NCBI RefSeq assembly: GCF_900604335.1
Contig: NZ_UWOD01000001.1
Location: forward strand, 1,304,521 to 1,368,520
Direction: 5' to 3'
Source of the DNA: Intestinibacillus sp. Marseille-P6563
GTDB taxonomy: Bacteria > Bacillota > Clostridia > Oscillospirales > Butyricicoccaceae
Length of the DNA stretch: 64,000 bases
Part shown: piece by piece, positions 39,750-48,683 of the stretch
How the letters are laid out: every line of letters begins with the position of its first letter
Position numbering within the stretch: the stretch's first letter is position 1
Program-made: the position numbers and the translations under genes
Notes under the pieces: model-generated
The model's input: the letters and a program-made list of their open reading frames with translations, nothing else
What the model was told of the DNA's origin: nothing
Databases searched by the model: none

Positions 39750-40440
39750 AAAGATTCTGGTCGTCGAAGATGAGGCGACCATTTCCCGTATTTTATCCAC
39801 CGTGTTGACGGCCAATGGCTATCAGGTGCTCAACGCCGAAAACGGCCAGCAAGCCCTGAGTATGGCCAGTTCCCATTGTCCCGATCTCATTCTGCTCGAT
39901 CTCGGACTGCCGGGCATGGATGGCATTGAAGTCATCCGCCGTTTGCGCGAATGGTCGGGCACCCCGATTTTAGTGGTATCGGCCCGCGACCAAGAGGAAG
40001 AAAAGGTCCGCGCCTTTGACCTGGGCGCGGACGACTACATCACCAAACCCTTTGGCACCAGCGAACTGCTCGCGCGCATCCGCGCGGCACGCCGTCACGC
40101 CAATCAGGTGGCCGCCGAACGGGCGATGGTGTCTTCCTATTATGAGTTCCAGGATTTCCGCATCGATTTCGAGCGCCGCTGTGTGACCATTGCAGGCAAG
40201 GAGATCCATTTGACCCAAAACGAATACAAGATCGTCGAGCGGCTGGCCCGTCAGCCCGGCCGGGTGCTCACTTACACGACCCTGCTGCACGACATCTGGG
40301 GTCCGTATAAGGGCGAGGACAATCAGATCCTGCGCGTCAACATGGCCAACATCCGTCGCAAGCTGGAGGCCAATCCGGCCGAACCGCACTACATACTGAC
40401 CGAAAACGGCGTCGGCTACCGCATGGCAGACAGTGAATAA
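39736..40440 (+). CDS. Response regulator, KdpE/OmpR type
   Basis: A 234-aa regulator with receiver Asp55 (LILLDLGLPG), the Lys of DDYITKPFG, and a C-terminal winged helix (EIHLTQNEYKIVERLARQPG and RVNMANIRRKLE). ATG 39736 follows GAGGAGG. Encoded with the KdpD-like kinase by translational overlap. No kdpFABC genes are in the window. Its native terminator is interrupted by the IS3 element. Confidence 0.92.
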   Translation: MPNSEKILVVEDEATISRILSTVLTANGYQVLNAENGQQALSMASSHCPDLILLDLGLPGMDGIEVIRRLREWSGTPILVVSARDQEEEKVRAFDLGADDYITKPFGTSELLARIRAARRHANQVAAERAMVSSYYEFQDFRIDFERRCVTIAGKEIHLTQNEYKIVERLARQPGRVLTYTTLLHDIWGPYKGEDNQILRVNMANIRRKLEANPAEPHYILTENGVGYRMADSE

Positions 40441-40457
40441 AAAAATCCCTTATGGCG
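40440..40457. terminator. Left half of a terminator split by the IS3 insertion
   Basis: AAAAAATCCCTTATGGC here is the exact complement of GCCATAAGGGATTTTTT at 41772-41788. Removing the IS and one TAAA copy rebuilds a 17-bp stem with the loop GTAAAT, a bidirectional terminator between the response regulator and the gene at 41791. Confidence 0.88.
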
Positions 40458-40488
40458 TAAATGAACCGGTCCAGTAAAAATGGACAGT

Positions 40489-40538
40489 GACAAAAACCCC
40501 CTGATGTAGGAAAATAGACTACATCAGGGGGTTTTGTC
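40489..40538 (+). terminator. Hairpin at the IS3 left end that masks the orfA ribosome site
   Basis: GACAAAAACCCCCTGATGTAG pairs with CTACATCAGGGGGTTTTGTC (one bulged A), ending at the base before the orfA ATG. The right arm contains the only Shine-Dalgarno-like sequence (AGGGGG). Transcription entering from outside would fold this hairpin and block orfA. Confidence 0.75.
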
Positions 40539-40853
40539 ATGGAGAAACGAAAATACACACACATTCAAGTGCTGTTGCCAGAAATCAAGGCTATGCTGGC
40601 AGCGGGGAAAATCCAGCGGGAAGTTGCAGAATATTACGGTTTTCAGGATAAGCAGGTGATAAAAAGTCTACTTAAGCGTGAACGGAGGAAAGAACGTATG
40701 TTAGAAGCTGGCATCCTTGCGCGGCCCCAAGGGCGGCCAAGAACAAATGCCGCACCAAGAGATATTGTAACCGAGCAGGCACATGAGATCCAGCGACTTC
40801 GTATGGAGAATAAACTGCTGCGGGATTTTCTGCACTGCATAGGAAGGAAGTGA
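40539..40853 (+). CDS. IS3-family transposase OrfA
   Basis: A 104-aa DNA-binding component: an N-terminal helix-turn-helix (MLAAGKIQREVAEYYGFQDKQVI) and a C-terminal leucine-zipper-like helix (EQAHEIQRLRMENKLLRDFL). The stop codon overlaps the GTG start of orfB by 4 bases. Confidence 0.88.
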   Translation: MEKRKYTHIQVLLPEIKAMLAAGKIQREVAEYYGFQDKQVIKSLLKRERRKERMLEAGILARPQGRPRTNAAPRDIVTEQAHEIQRLRMENKLLRDFLHCIGRK

Positions 40854-41707
40854 GGGCAAAGGTAAAATATCACATTATATATCGTCACAGAGCAGAGTAT
40901 CCCGTGGCAGTTATGTGCAAATTCTTTGGAGTATCCAGAAGCGGATACTATGCCTTCGTCCATCGCCTTGGTAAGCCGGAGAAGGACGCAGCTCTTGCAG
41001 AGCTAATTGGACAACAGCGGGAACGCAGCTTCCGCACCTACGGCTACCGACGGATGTGTCTATGGCTGAAGAACCAGAATATTTTCTGTAATCCAAAAAC
41101 AGTGCTGCGAATTATGAAGAAATATGATCTGCTCTCAGAAATCCGCCGACGCAGGAAATGGCAGCAGATGGGGCAGCAGCTCCACAAGTACGAGAATCTG
41201 CTAAGCAGGCAGTTTCAGGCCGACAAGCCCAACAGCAAATGGGTAACGGACATCTCCTACATCCACACCAGGCAGGGCGTACTGTACCTGTCCATGATCC
41301 GGGATCTCTATGACAACAGTATTGTGGCTTACAAAACCGGAACGGAACAAACGGTGAATCTGGTTCTGGACACCATTCGTCTGGCAATGAAGCAAGAGAA
41401 AAAGAGGGTCGCTGCGGAGTTGCAGCTCCACAGCGACCAGGGTGCTCAGTACGCCTCACAAGCATATTTTGAGCTAACTCAAACATACGGCATTACGCCG
41501 TCTATGTCAAGACGTGGAAATCCTTATGACAACGCTATGGCGGAAAATTTCTTCTCTATCCTCAAAACAGAGTGCATCTACCGCCACAAACCGGCTACCT
41601 TCTCGCAAGCCAATGAAATGATTGACCGCTACATCTACTTTTACAACCATGAGCGCATCCAGCTAAAGACTGGAGAAGCGCCGCTTACGCGACGCCTCTC
41701 CGCTTAA
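40850..41707 (+). CDS. IS3-family transposase OrfB (DDE integrase)
   Basis: Catalytic transposase of 285 aa with the HTH_21 region (VSRSGYYAFVHRLGK), then the rve integrase core: D in WVTDISYI, D in LHSDQGAQY and E in NAMAENFFSILK, with 35 residues between the last two. The core is intact. It begins at GTG 40850 overlapping the orfA stop, so it is made by coupling or fused by frameshifting. Confidence 0.9.
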   Translation: MRAKVKYHIIYRHRAEYPVAVMCKFFGVSRSGYYAFVHRLGKPEKDAALAELIGQQRERSFRTYGYRRMCLWLKNQNIFCNPKTVLRIMKKYDLLSEIRRRRKWQQMGQQLHKYENLLSRQFQADKPNSKWVTDISYIHTRQGVLYLSMIRDLYDNSIVAYKTGTEQTVNLVLDTIRLAMKQEKKRVAAELQLHSDQGAQYASQAYFELTQTYGITPSMSRRGNPYDNAMAENFFSILKTECIYRHKPATFSQANEMIDRYIYFYNHERIQLKTGEAPLTRRLSA

Positions 41708-41771
41708 AACTCAATCTTTCCTACCAGGGCTCTTTTTTGTACTGTCCGCACAATCTGGGGCAGTCCATAAA

Positions 41772-41788
41772 TGCCATAAGGGATTTTT
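41772..41788. terminator. Right half of the split terminator
   Basis: GCCATAAGGGATTTTTT, complement of 40440-40456. On the minus strand it now leaves the gene at 41791 without its hairpin. Confidence 0.85.
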
Positions 41789-41790
41789 TA

Positions 41791-42252
41791 TTAGTCGATC
41801 TTGGGAGAATGCTCGCGGATGTCCTTGAGCAAATCCATCGCCTGGGCCATGCAGGCGGACAGGCGCTCCAAATCTTCCTTGGACACGTTGCGCTCCAAGA
41901 AAAGCAGTTCGGCTGCGTGGGTAAACCGCGACATTTCGTCGGCGGTACGCAGGAACTTCGGGAAGTTTTGCGAATTTTTGGCGTGTGTAAATTTCCGGAT
42001 ATCGTTCTTGATAAAGCGGACGACGTCTTCCGGGCTGGAGAAGCGGCCATGCGACATCGGATAGGGCACCACACGCTGAAGGAAATATTTATCCCGCTTG
42101 GTTACATCCAAAACATAGACCACATTGACTTCTTCGGTCAGTTCAAATGTGATGATGTAAAGGATGCCGTTGCGGATCTCCTTGATGGACGAGGCGCCGA
42201 TCTGACGCAGGCTCGCATTGATCAAATCGCCATAAAAATTGCTTGTAATCAT
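41791..42252 (-). CDS. Hypothetical protein, 153 aa
   Basis: No family was recognised. The sequence is soluble, starts MITSNFYGDLINASLRQIG and mixes predicted beta strands (GILYIITFELTEEVNVVYVLDV) with C-terminal helices. AGAAGGG lies 6 bases before ATG 42252. It lies 22 bases downstream of the transporter gene on the same strand, so it is probably cotranscribed with it. Its terminator was broken by the IS3 element. Confidence 0.7.
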   Translation of the reverse strand: MITSNFYGDLINASLRQIGASSIKEIRNGILYIITFELTEEVNVVYVLDVTKRDKYFLQRVVPYPMSHGRFSSPEDVVRFIKNDIRKFTHAKNSQNFPKFLRTADEMSRFTHAAELLFLERNVSKEDLERLSACMAQAMDLLKDIREHSPKID

Positions 42253-42274
42253 CGAAAACCCTTCTTTCTACCCC

Positions 42275-43546
42275 TTAGCCATGGAACCGAACCAACAGAT
42301 ACACGGTGGAGATTGCGACCGACAGGATCATCAGCGGGAAGCCGACCCGCAGGTATCTTGCAAAGGTGATCGGGTGACCATGCTTGGCCGAAATGCCCGA
42401 CAGCACCACATTGGCCGACGCACCGATGAGCGTACCGTTACCGCCCAGGCAGGCGCCCAGCGACAGGGCCCACCACAGTGCTGTAACATCCATACCGTCG
42501 CCCTGCATGGACAAAATCAGCGGGATCATGGTCGCGACGAACGGGATATTGTCCAGTACGGACGAGAACAGAGCCGAACCCCACAGGATGAGGATCATCA
42601 GCAGCATCTCATTGCCGCCGGTCACAGCCACCAGGCCGTTGCCCAGCGCGGTGATAACGCCGGTCTGCACCATGCCGCCGACGACAACGAACAGGCCGGT
42701 GAAGAACAGGATGGTAGACCATTCCACGCCCAGTACGATTTCTTCGGTGTCCTGTTTGCCGATTATCAACATTATTGTAGCACTCGCCAGGGCGATCAAG
42801 CAAGAGTCCACGCCCAGCGAACTGTGGAACACAAAGCCCAAAACAACCAGTACGATCATAACCAGGCTCTTGACGAGCAGGCTATGGTCCTTGATGGACT
42901 TATTTTCGTCCAGTTCCATGACGCCGGCCATCTTCTCCTGGGCCACCTGCATCTTGCGACCATACAGGGCGTAAAAGCATATGCATACGGCAACCATGAT
43001 GATGACAACCGCCGGACCGGTGTTGACAGCAAAGTCGACGAAACTCAGATCTGCCTGCGAACCGATCATGATGTTCGGCGGGTCACCGATCAGCGTCGCC
43101 GTACCGCCGATGTTGGACGCCAAAATCTGCGTCAGCAGGAACGGTACCGGATTGAGTTCCAGGACGCCCGTAATGGCGATCGTCATTGGGCCGACCAGCA
43201 AAACGGTGGTCACGTTGTCCAGGAACGCGGACAGCACAGTGGTGATGATGGTAAAGAACAGCATGATCTTCCACGGATTGCCCTTTGCGATCTTGGCCGA
43301 CTTGATCGCAACATACTCGAACAGGCCGGAATTGCGCACTACGGCAACAAACAGCATCATCCCAATGAGCACGCCGATGGTATTGAAGTCGATGTAACTG
43401 ACCGCTTCATCCACCGACAGGATGTGCACAAAGACCAGCACCACGCCGCCGGCGACCGCTGCGACGGTACGGTGGATCTTTTCAGACACAATGGCCACCA
43501 TGACCGCCAGAAAAACCACGATCGAAAGGATTTGCATGGTATTCAT
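42275..43546 (-). CDS. ArsB/NhaD-type (ion transporter superfamily) membrane transporter
   Basis: A 423-aa transporter with about 11-12 membrane segments and the internal duplication of the IT superfamily: LDNVTTVLLVGPMTIAI with NIGGTATLIGDPPNIMIGSQ in the first half, LDNIPFVATMIPLILSM with GGNGTLIGASANVV in the second. Such proteins move Na+/H+, arsenite or organic anions; the substrate cannot be told. ATG 43546 is preceded by AAAGGGG at 6 bases; an earlier in-frame ATG was rejected. Confidence 0.87.
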   Translation of the reverse strand: MNTMQILSIVVFLAVMVAIVSEKIHRTVAAVAGGVVLVFVHILSVDEAVSYIDFNTIGVLIGMMLFVAVVRNSGLFEYVAIKSAKIAKGNPWKIMLFFTIITTVLSAFLDNVTTVLLVGPMTIAITGVLELNPVPFLLTQILASNIGGTATLIGDPPNIMIGSQADLSFVDFAVNTGPAVVIIMVAVCICFYALYGRKMQVAQEKMAGVMELDENKSIKDHSLLVKSLVMIVLVVLGFVFHSSLGVDSCLIALASATIMLIIGKQDTEEIVLGVEWSTILFFTGLFVVVGGMVQTGVITALGNGLVAVTGGNEMLLMILILWGSALFSSVLDNIPFVATMIPLILSMQGDGMDVTALWWALSLGACLGGNGTLIGASANVVLSGISAKHGHPITFARYLRVGFPLMILSVAISTVYLLVRFHG

Positions 43547-44038
43547 AGTTTTCCCCTTTCCTGGCACTTTGGGAATTCCCACGAGGTGCCTCTGAATTTT
43601 TATAGTTCATTATACTGCCGCCATTCTTTTTTTGCAATGTGCATTCCTCCATGAAATCCACCGCTTTGACAGAAAACTTTGTTGCCTTGGCACGAAATTT
43701 CCCAAATGCAAGCGTGGCGCCTGCAAAACCTGACAAACTTTTGCTCCATTTTCCTGGGTATCTTTTGCACATTTTATTTCACGCCGCTGGCATTCCTGTC
43801 AGGTCATCTTTTGGTCGCTTTATCAAATCATCTGTTGGTCATTTCGACCGGTTTTTCCGGTCAAACCGGCATTCCTCCCCGGATTTCTGCCGTTTGCGCG
43901 TCTAATCGGATAAATTTTCTGTCACACTTTCGCGCATCTGCATTGTGTTTTTGGGTAATTTTCGGTGATTTTTTTGTTTTAGCTGCGTAAATAATTGCTT
44001 TCCCGAAATTCATGCCCAAAATACGGCGATTTTGATGA

Positions 44039-44067
44039 TTGACGAATGGGCACTTGTGTGGTATATT
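44039..44067 (+). promoter_or_regulatory. bcd-etfBA promoter
   Basis: TTGACG (44039-44044), 17-base spacer, TATATT (44062-44067). It leaves a leader of about 290 nt. The 490 bases upstream of it, back to the transporter gene, hold no gene that could be supported. Confidence 0.75.
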
Positions 44068-44214
44068 GAAGTACGAAAACACCAAAATTAACAGAAAAGT
44101 GCACAAAACATGCTTCCAACAACACCAAACCATGACGCATCCAAACGACAAAAACACATAAGTGCACCAACTCTTACTGCAATTGCCATTTTGGATGTCC
44201 ATATGGTGGAGGCG

Positions 44215-44249
44215 CTGCGGCCCCGGCGATCGTCTGCGGGCTTTTTTGT
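44215..44249 (+). terminator. Possible attenuator in the bcd leader
   Basis: GCCCCG (44220-44225) pairs with CGGGC (44237-44241) with one bulged base, followed by T6. Two more hairpins (GGCCGC-TCCCC-GCGGCC and GCCGG-TCTT-CCGGC) follow before bcd. The leader 5' of this is unusually rich in C and A and poor in G. Confidence 0.45.
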
Positions 44250-44361
44250 GTAACTGGGACAGGCCGCTCCCCGCGGCCCGCTGTTTTCCTTTGGCAAGAA
44301 GCCGGTCTTCCGGCATCGGCAAATACACACACAACTCATTCAGACAAAAGGAGACTTGAAC

Positions 44362-45504
44362 ATGGATTTCCATCTGACCCGTGAGCAGGAAATGGTCCAG
44401 AAGATGGTGCGCGAATTCACCGAAAATGAAGTCAAGCCCATCGCAGCAGAGACCGATCGAACCTGCGAGTATCCCCGTGAAAATATCGAGAAGCTGTTTG
44501 ATCTCGGTGTAATGGGCATGATCGTTCCCAAGGAATTCGGCGGCGCTGGCGCAGACGACCTGTGCGGCTCGATCGCAATCGAAGAGCTGTCCAAGCAGTG
44601 CGCTTCCACCGGCGACATCGTAGCCACCCATAACGGCCTGTGCTGCGGCCCGATCATCCAGCACGGCACCCAGGCACAGAAGGAAAAGTACCTGCGCATG
44701 CTGACCGAAGGCCATAAGGTTGGCGCATTTGCTCTGACCGAGCCGGACGCAGGTTCGGACGCTGCTAAGGGCACCTGCACCGCAGTGCTCGAAGGCGACC
44801 ACTATGTCCTCAACGGCTCCAAGATCTTTATCACCAACGGCTATGTTGCTGACGTATTCGTTGTTTTTGCAATGACCGACAAGTCCAAGGGCACCAAGGG
44901 CATCTCGGCCTTCATCGTAGAGAGCTCCTTCCCGGGCTTCTCGGTTGGTAAGCACGAGGAAAAGCTCGGCCTGCACGGCTCCCCCACCGCAGAAATCGTT
45001 TTCGAAGACTGCATCGTTCCGAAGGAAAACCTGCTCGGCCAGGAAGGCAAGGGCTTCAAGATTGCCATGATGACCCTGGACGGTGGCCGTATCGGTATCG
45101 CTGCACAGGCGCTCGGCATCTGCGAAGGCGCCATGGAAGAGGCGATGAACTTTGCCAAGACCCGTGAGCAGTTCGGCCGTCCGATCTCCAAGTTCCAGAA
45201 CACCCAGTTCGTATTCGCTGACATGCATGTTGCCATCGAAGCAGCACGTCTGCTGACCTACAAGGCTGCTTGCAAGAAGACCGCAGGCGAGAAGTTCACC
45301 CTGGATGCAGCAACTGCTAAGCTGTTCGCTTCCGAGGCTGCTATGAAGATCACCACCAAGGCTGTTCAGGTACACGGCGGCTACGGCTACACCAAGGATT
45401 ATCCGGTAGAACGCATGATGCGCGACGCAAAGATCACCGAGATCTACGAGGGCACCTCCGAAATCCAGCGCGTCGTTATCTCCGGCAACATTCTGGGCAA
45501 GTAA
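44362..45504 (+). CDS. bcd: Butyryl-CoA dehydrogenase (acyl-CoA dehydrogenase family)
   Basis: FAD enzyme of 380 aa that reduces crotonyl-CoA to butyryl-CoA, in Clostridia as a complex with Etf that also reduces ferredoxin (electron bifurcation). Family motifs are GAFALTEPDAGSDA, FITNGYVAD, TREQFGRPISKFQ, the C-terminal QVHGGYGYTKDYPVERMMRDAK and the catalytic Glu in ITEIYEGTSEIQR. ATG 44362 has AAAGGAG 8 bases upstream. Codon use (many GCA, GTA, GTT) differs from neighbouring genes and suggests high expression. First gene of bcd-etfB-etfA; thl, crt and hbd are not here. Confidence 0.93.
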   Translation: MDFHLTREQEMVQKMVREFTENEVKPIAAETDRTCEYPRENIEKLFDLGVMGMIVPKEFGGAGADDLCGSIAIEELSKQCASTGDIVATHNGLCCGPIIQHGTQAQKEKYLRMLTEGHKVGAFALTEPDAGSDAAKGTCTAVLEGDHYVLNGSKIFITNGYVADVFVVFAMTDKSKGTKGISAFIVESSFPGFSVGKHEEKLGLHGSPTAEIVFEDCIVPKENLLGQEGKGFKIAMMTLDGGRIGIAAQALGICEGAMEEAMNFAKTREQFGRPISKFQNTQFVFADMHVAIEAARLLTYKAACKKTAGEKFTLDAATAKLFASEAAMKITTKAVQVHGGYGYTKDYPVERMMRDAKITEIYEGTSEIQRVVISGNILGK

Positions 45505-45527
45505 GGAACAGGAGGAGTACATAGATC

Positions 45528-46328
45528 ATGAAAGTAATCGTTTGTGTAAAGCAGGTACCGGACACCTCCGGTAAGGTAGCGGTAAATCCGGACGGCACGC
45601 TGAACCGTGCATCGATGGCAACGATCATCAACCCGGACGACAAGAACGCCGTAGAAGCAGCGCTGACCCTGAAGGACAACACCGGCTGTGAAGTTGTTGT
45701 TGTAACCATGGGCCCCCCGCCGGCAGAAGGCATGCTGCGTGAGCTGCTGGCAATGGGTGCAGACCGTGGCGTGCTGGTATCGGCACGTGAGTTCGGCGGT
45801 TCGGACACCTTTGCAACCTCCCAGATCCTGGCTGCTGCAATCAAGAAGATCGGTCTGGAAGCAGACGACCTGGTACTGTGCGGCCGTCAGGCAATCGACG
45901 GCGACACCGCTCAGGTAGGTTCGCAGATCGCTGAAAAGCTGAACATTCCGCAGATTTCCTACGCTGCTGACATCAAGAAGGACGGCGCAAAGGTAACGGT
46001 AAAGCGTATGCTGGAAGATGGCTACATGACCATCGAGACCCAGACTCCGTGCCTGCTGACCTGCATCAAGGAGCTCAACGAGCCCCGTTACATGTCGGTT
46101 GGCGGTATCTTCGACTGCTACAACAAGCCGGTCGACGTATATGACTACAACACCCTGAAGGATGATCCGCTGATCGAGCTGGACACCATCGGCCTGAAGG
46201 GTTCTCCCACCAACATCTTCAAGTCGTTCACCCCGCCGCAGAAGGGCCAGGGCCGCATGCTGGAAGGCGCGGACAAGAACACCTGCGCAGAGCTGGCTGC
46301 TGAACTGCTGAAGAAGCACATCATCTAA
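45528..46328 (+). CDS. etfB: Electron transfer flavoprotein subunit beta
   Basis: A 266-aa Etf beta subunit starting MKVIVCVKQVPDTSGKVAV, with NPDDKNAVEAAL, the conserved GRQAIDGDTAQVG and a C-terminal LLKK. AGGAGG lies before ATG 45528. It pairs with EtfA and Bcd; in bifurcating Etf the beta subunit carries the second FAD that takes NADH electrons. Confidence 0.96.
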   Translation: MKVIVCVKQVPDTSGKVAVNPDGTLNRASMATIINPDDKNAVEAALTLKDNTGCEVVVVTMGPPPAEGMLRELLAMGADRGVLVSAREFGGSDTFATSQILAAAIKKIGLEADDLVLCGRQAIDGDTAQVGSQIAEKLNIPQISYAADIKKDGAKVTVKRMLEDGYMTIETQTPCLLTCIKELNEPRYMSVGGIFDCYNKPVDVYDYNTLKDDPLIELDTIGLKGSPTNIFKSFTPPQKGQGRMLEGADKNTCAELAAELLKKHII

Positions 46329-46351
46329 TTTCGAAAGGAGAACTTAGAACA

Positions 46352-47467
46352 ATGGCTGAATTTAACAACACCAACCTGGCCGATTTTTCCGGCGTATGGG
46401 TATTTTGTGAGCAGCGCCAGGGCAAGCTGCAGCCGACCGTACTGGAGCTGATCTCGGAGGCACGCAAGCGGGCCGATGACATGGGCGTGGAAGTATGCGG
46501 CCTGCTGCTGGGCGGCAAGGGCGTAGGCGACAGCATGGCGAAGGAACTGGGCGCATACGGCGCTGACAAGGTTCTGGTATGCGAAGACGACCTGCTGGAA
46601 ACCTACACCACCGATGCATATGCAAAGGTCATCTGCGACACGGTTATGGACAAGAAGCCGGAGATCATGCTGATCGCGGCAACCAACATCGGTCGTGACC
46701 TGGGCCCGCGTTGCGCAGCTCGTCTGCACACCGGCCTGACCGCAGACTGCACCCATCTGGACGTAGACGTAGAGAAGTACGCTGCATTCCTGAAGGAAGC
46801 ATCCACTCTGCCGCAGGCACAGCTGGACGCTCTGAATCGTGAAGACCGCAACCTGAAGATGACCCGTCCGGCATTCGGCGGTCACCTGATGGCAACTATC
46901 ATCTGCCCGCGTTTCCGTCCGCAGATGGCAACCGTTCGTCCGGGCGTTCTGAAGAAGGGCGCATACGACGAAGCAAAGGCAAACGCTGTTAAGGTTGAAA
47001 AGCTGGCTGTTTCCCTGTCGGATGCAGACCTGAAGACCAAGGTAACCGAGATCGTGAAGGAAGCCAAGGAACTGGTTGACCTGACCGGCGCTGACGTCGT
47101 TGTATCGGTAGGCCGTGGTATCTCCAAGGACGTAGAAGGCGGCATCAAGCTGGCAGAGCAGCTGGCAGCAGAGTTCGGCGGCGTAGTCGGCGGCTCTCGT
47201 GCAGCAATCGACTCTGGCTGGCTGTCTGCTGACCATCAGGTTGGCCAGACTGGTAAGACCGTACATCCGAAGCTGTATGTTGCTCTGGGTATCTCCGGTG
47301 CGATCCAGCACAAGGCTGGCATGCAGGATTCCGAGTGCATCGTAGCCGTTAACAAGTCTGACTCGGCTCCGATCTTCGACGTAGCAGACTACGGCATCTG
47401 CGGCGACCTGTTCAAGGTTGTTCCGATGATGATCGAGGCTGTTAAGGAAGCTAAGGCATCCAAGTAA
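46352..47467 (+). CDS. etfA: Electron transfer flavoprotein subunit alpha
   Basis: A 371-aa Etf alpha subunit. The C-terminal FAD domain shows [32 protein letters not shown] and [15 protein letters not shown], followed by [27 protein letters not shown] precedes ATG 46352. Last gene of the operon, followed by a strong terminator. Confidence 0.96.
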   Translation: MAEFNNTNLADFSGVWVFCEQRQGKLQPTVLELISEARKRADDMGVEVCGLLLGGKGVGDSMAKELGAYGADKVLVCEDDLLETYTTDAYAKVICDTVMDKKPEIMLIAATNIGRDLGPRCAARLHTGLTADCTHLDVDVEKYAAFLKEASTLPQAQLDALNREDRNLKMTRPAFGGHLMATIICPRFRPQMATVRPGVLKKGAYDEAKANAVKVEKLAVSLSDADLKTKVTEIVKEAKELVDLTGADVVVSVGRGISKDVEGGIKLAEQLAAEFGGVVGGSRAAIDSGWLSADHQVGQTGKTVHPKLYVALGISGAIQHKAGMQDSECIVAVNKSDSAPIFDVADYGICGDLFKVVPMMIEAVKEAKASK

Positions 47468-47479
47468 GCTGAAATCCAA

Positions 47480-47512
47480 AACGCCCGTTCCAACTGGAAC
47501 GGGCGTTTTTTT
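47480..47512. terminator. Terminator between etfA and the crp-like gene
   Basis: AACGCCCGTTCC (47480-47491) pairs with GGAACGGGCGTT (47496-47507), then T7. It serves both convergent transcripts. Confidence 0.9.
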
Positions 47513-48210
47513 ATTTTTTGCAGATTTTTTGTTTCATTTGTTCGTACTGCTGCTCGGTCATGCAGATATTGCGCCGGTAGGAACTGATTTCGCCCAGTTC
47601 CCGCAGCTTTTGCAGGTTGCGACCCACCGTTCGCACGCTCATGCCGATCTTATCGGCAATGTCCTGATACTGCTCCTGAATGAGCAGCGTCCCCTTCTCC
47701 GGGATCGGATAGTACGTTTCATAATAGGTAAACAAATAATAGCGCACCCGGTCGAGCCCCCGCAGATCGTGCAGGGTGTTCTCGCTGCCGAATCGCTTGT
47801 ATAAGCTCTTGGCCAGCACGGTCGTGCACTGGCGCAGCATCGAAAAATCGCTCATGATCTCAATGTAGACCGGATACAGCCGGAACCTTGGCCAGACGAA
47901 CTTTGGTCAGGCTGACCATGGTTGCCATGTAATGCTTTTCGCCCGCCAGCAGTTCCAGCACCCCAATGCCTCCGTTGTTGGCTTCCAGGCGAAAATAGTT
48001 GTATTCACTCTCTTTGTCTTGTTCCCGCACCCCGGCGATTGCTCCATCCAATACAAAATAAATGTATTCCGGAAATTCTCCCTGATGGACAACCACCTGA
48101 TTGGCGTCTAATTCCATGTATTGTCCCTTTTGCTGCAGCTGCGCTGGCAGGGAATAAAACGTAAACGGAGCATTTTTCCCAAATACTTCCCATGCTTCCG
48201 ATAATTCCAT
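47511..48210 (-). pseudogene. Crp/Fnr-family regulator split by a frameshift
   Basis: The first frame (48210-47860) gives the cyclic-nucleotide-binding-like domain (VVHQGEFPEYIYFVLDGAIAG) and ends after KVPAVSGLH at a TGA. The other frame, continuous from about 47870 to 47511, gives YPVYIEIMSDFS, a dimer helix and the helix-turn-helix IADKIGMSVRTVGRNLQKLRELG. The two halves join as one Crp-length protein if a single base is removed near 47868-47873. It is either a recent pseudogene, a sequencing error or, less likely, two separate products. ATG 48210 follows GGGAG. The gene faces bcd-etfBA convergently. Confidence 0.78.
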
Positions 48211-48426
48211 TGCCGACACTCCCATTCCTTTGTTCACGTGGCCTCAGCATTTGTTCGGACACCTCGATGCCTGCGCTCGCGCTTATCTCTTATTGTAAGA
48301 AAAAAAATAGGAAAACGCAACTTTTGATTGTGATTTTTTTCGCAATCTTGTTTTTTTAGGATTTTTTACCTCCTACTTTTATCACAATACTGTAAAATTT
48401 TTGATTTTCTAGTGCCAAAACAAAAA

Positions 48427-48459
48427 AACATCCGAATCGAAACCGATTCGGATGTTTTA
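48427..48459. terminator. tRNA-Pro terminator
   Basis: AACATCCGAATCG (48428-48440) and CGATTCGGATGTT form a near-perfect stem with T tracts on both sides, just after the tRNA 3' end. Confidence 0.85.
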
Positions 48460-48461
48460 GA

Positions 48462-48538
48462 TGGTCGAGGTGACAGGATTCGAACCTGCGGCCTCTTCGT
48501 CCCGAACGAAGCGCTCTACCAAGCTGAGCCACACCTCG
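48462..48538 (-). tRNA. tRNA-Pro (anticodon CGG)
   Basis: A 77-nt cloverleaf: acceptor stem CGAGGTG/CACCTCG, anticodon arm CTTCG-TTCGGGA-CGAAG with anticodon CGG, T arm with GGTTCGAATCC, discriminator A and an encoded CCA end. CGG reads the CCG proline codon. Confidence 0.95.
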
Positions 48539-48572
48539 AAGAAGTTTTTCGCTGTTCATCAGCAGCTTTATT

Positions 48573-48601
48573 AGTATAGCGCGGTTTTGGAAAAATGTCA
48601 A
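48573..48601 (-). promoter_or_regulatory. tRNA-Pro promoter
   Basis: TTGACA (48601-48596), 17-base spacer, TATACT (48578-48573) on the minus strand. Confidence 0.88.
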
Positions 48602-48683
48602 CAGGAAAAAAGAAAATTTTTCAGTTTTTTTGAAGCACCCCTTTTGCGGCTCCGACATAGCATGACACAAGGAGGGACGCAGT

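Larger units (their letters stand above)
40462..41767 (+). mobile_element. IS3-family insertion sequence, intact (1306 bp)
   Basis: The ends begin TG and end CA. The terminal inverted repeats are imperfect (TGAACCGGTCCAG against TGGACTGCCCCAG) and a second shared block GGACAGT lies about 20 bases inside each end. A 4-bp target duplication TAAA is present at 40458-40461 and 41768-41771. Two overlapping reading frames encode OrfA and OrfB. The insertion is in the loop of a terminator hairpin. Confidence 0.88.

Noticed and set aside
44110-44253. Possible 47-aa leader peptide in the bcd leader, ending right after the T-run
   Set aside because: No Shine-Dalgarno before the ATG and no run of one amino acid that would suggest translational attenuation.
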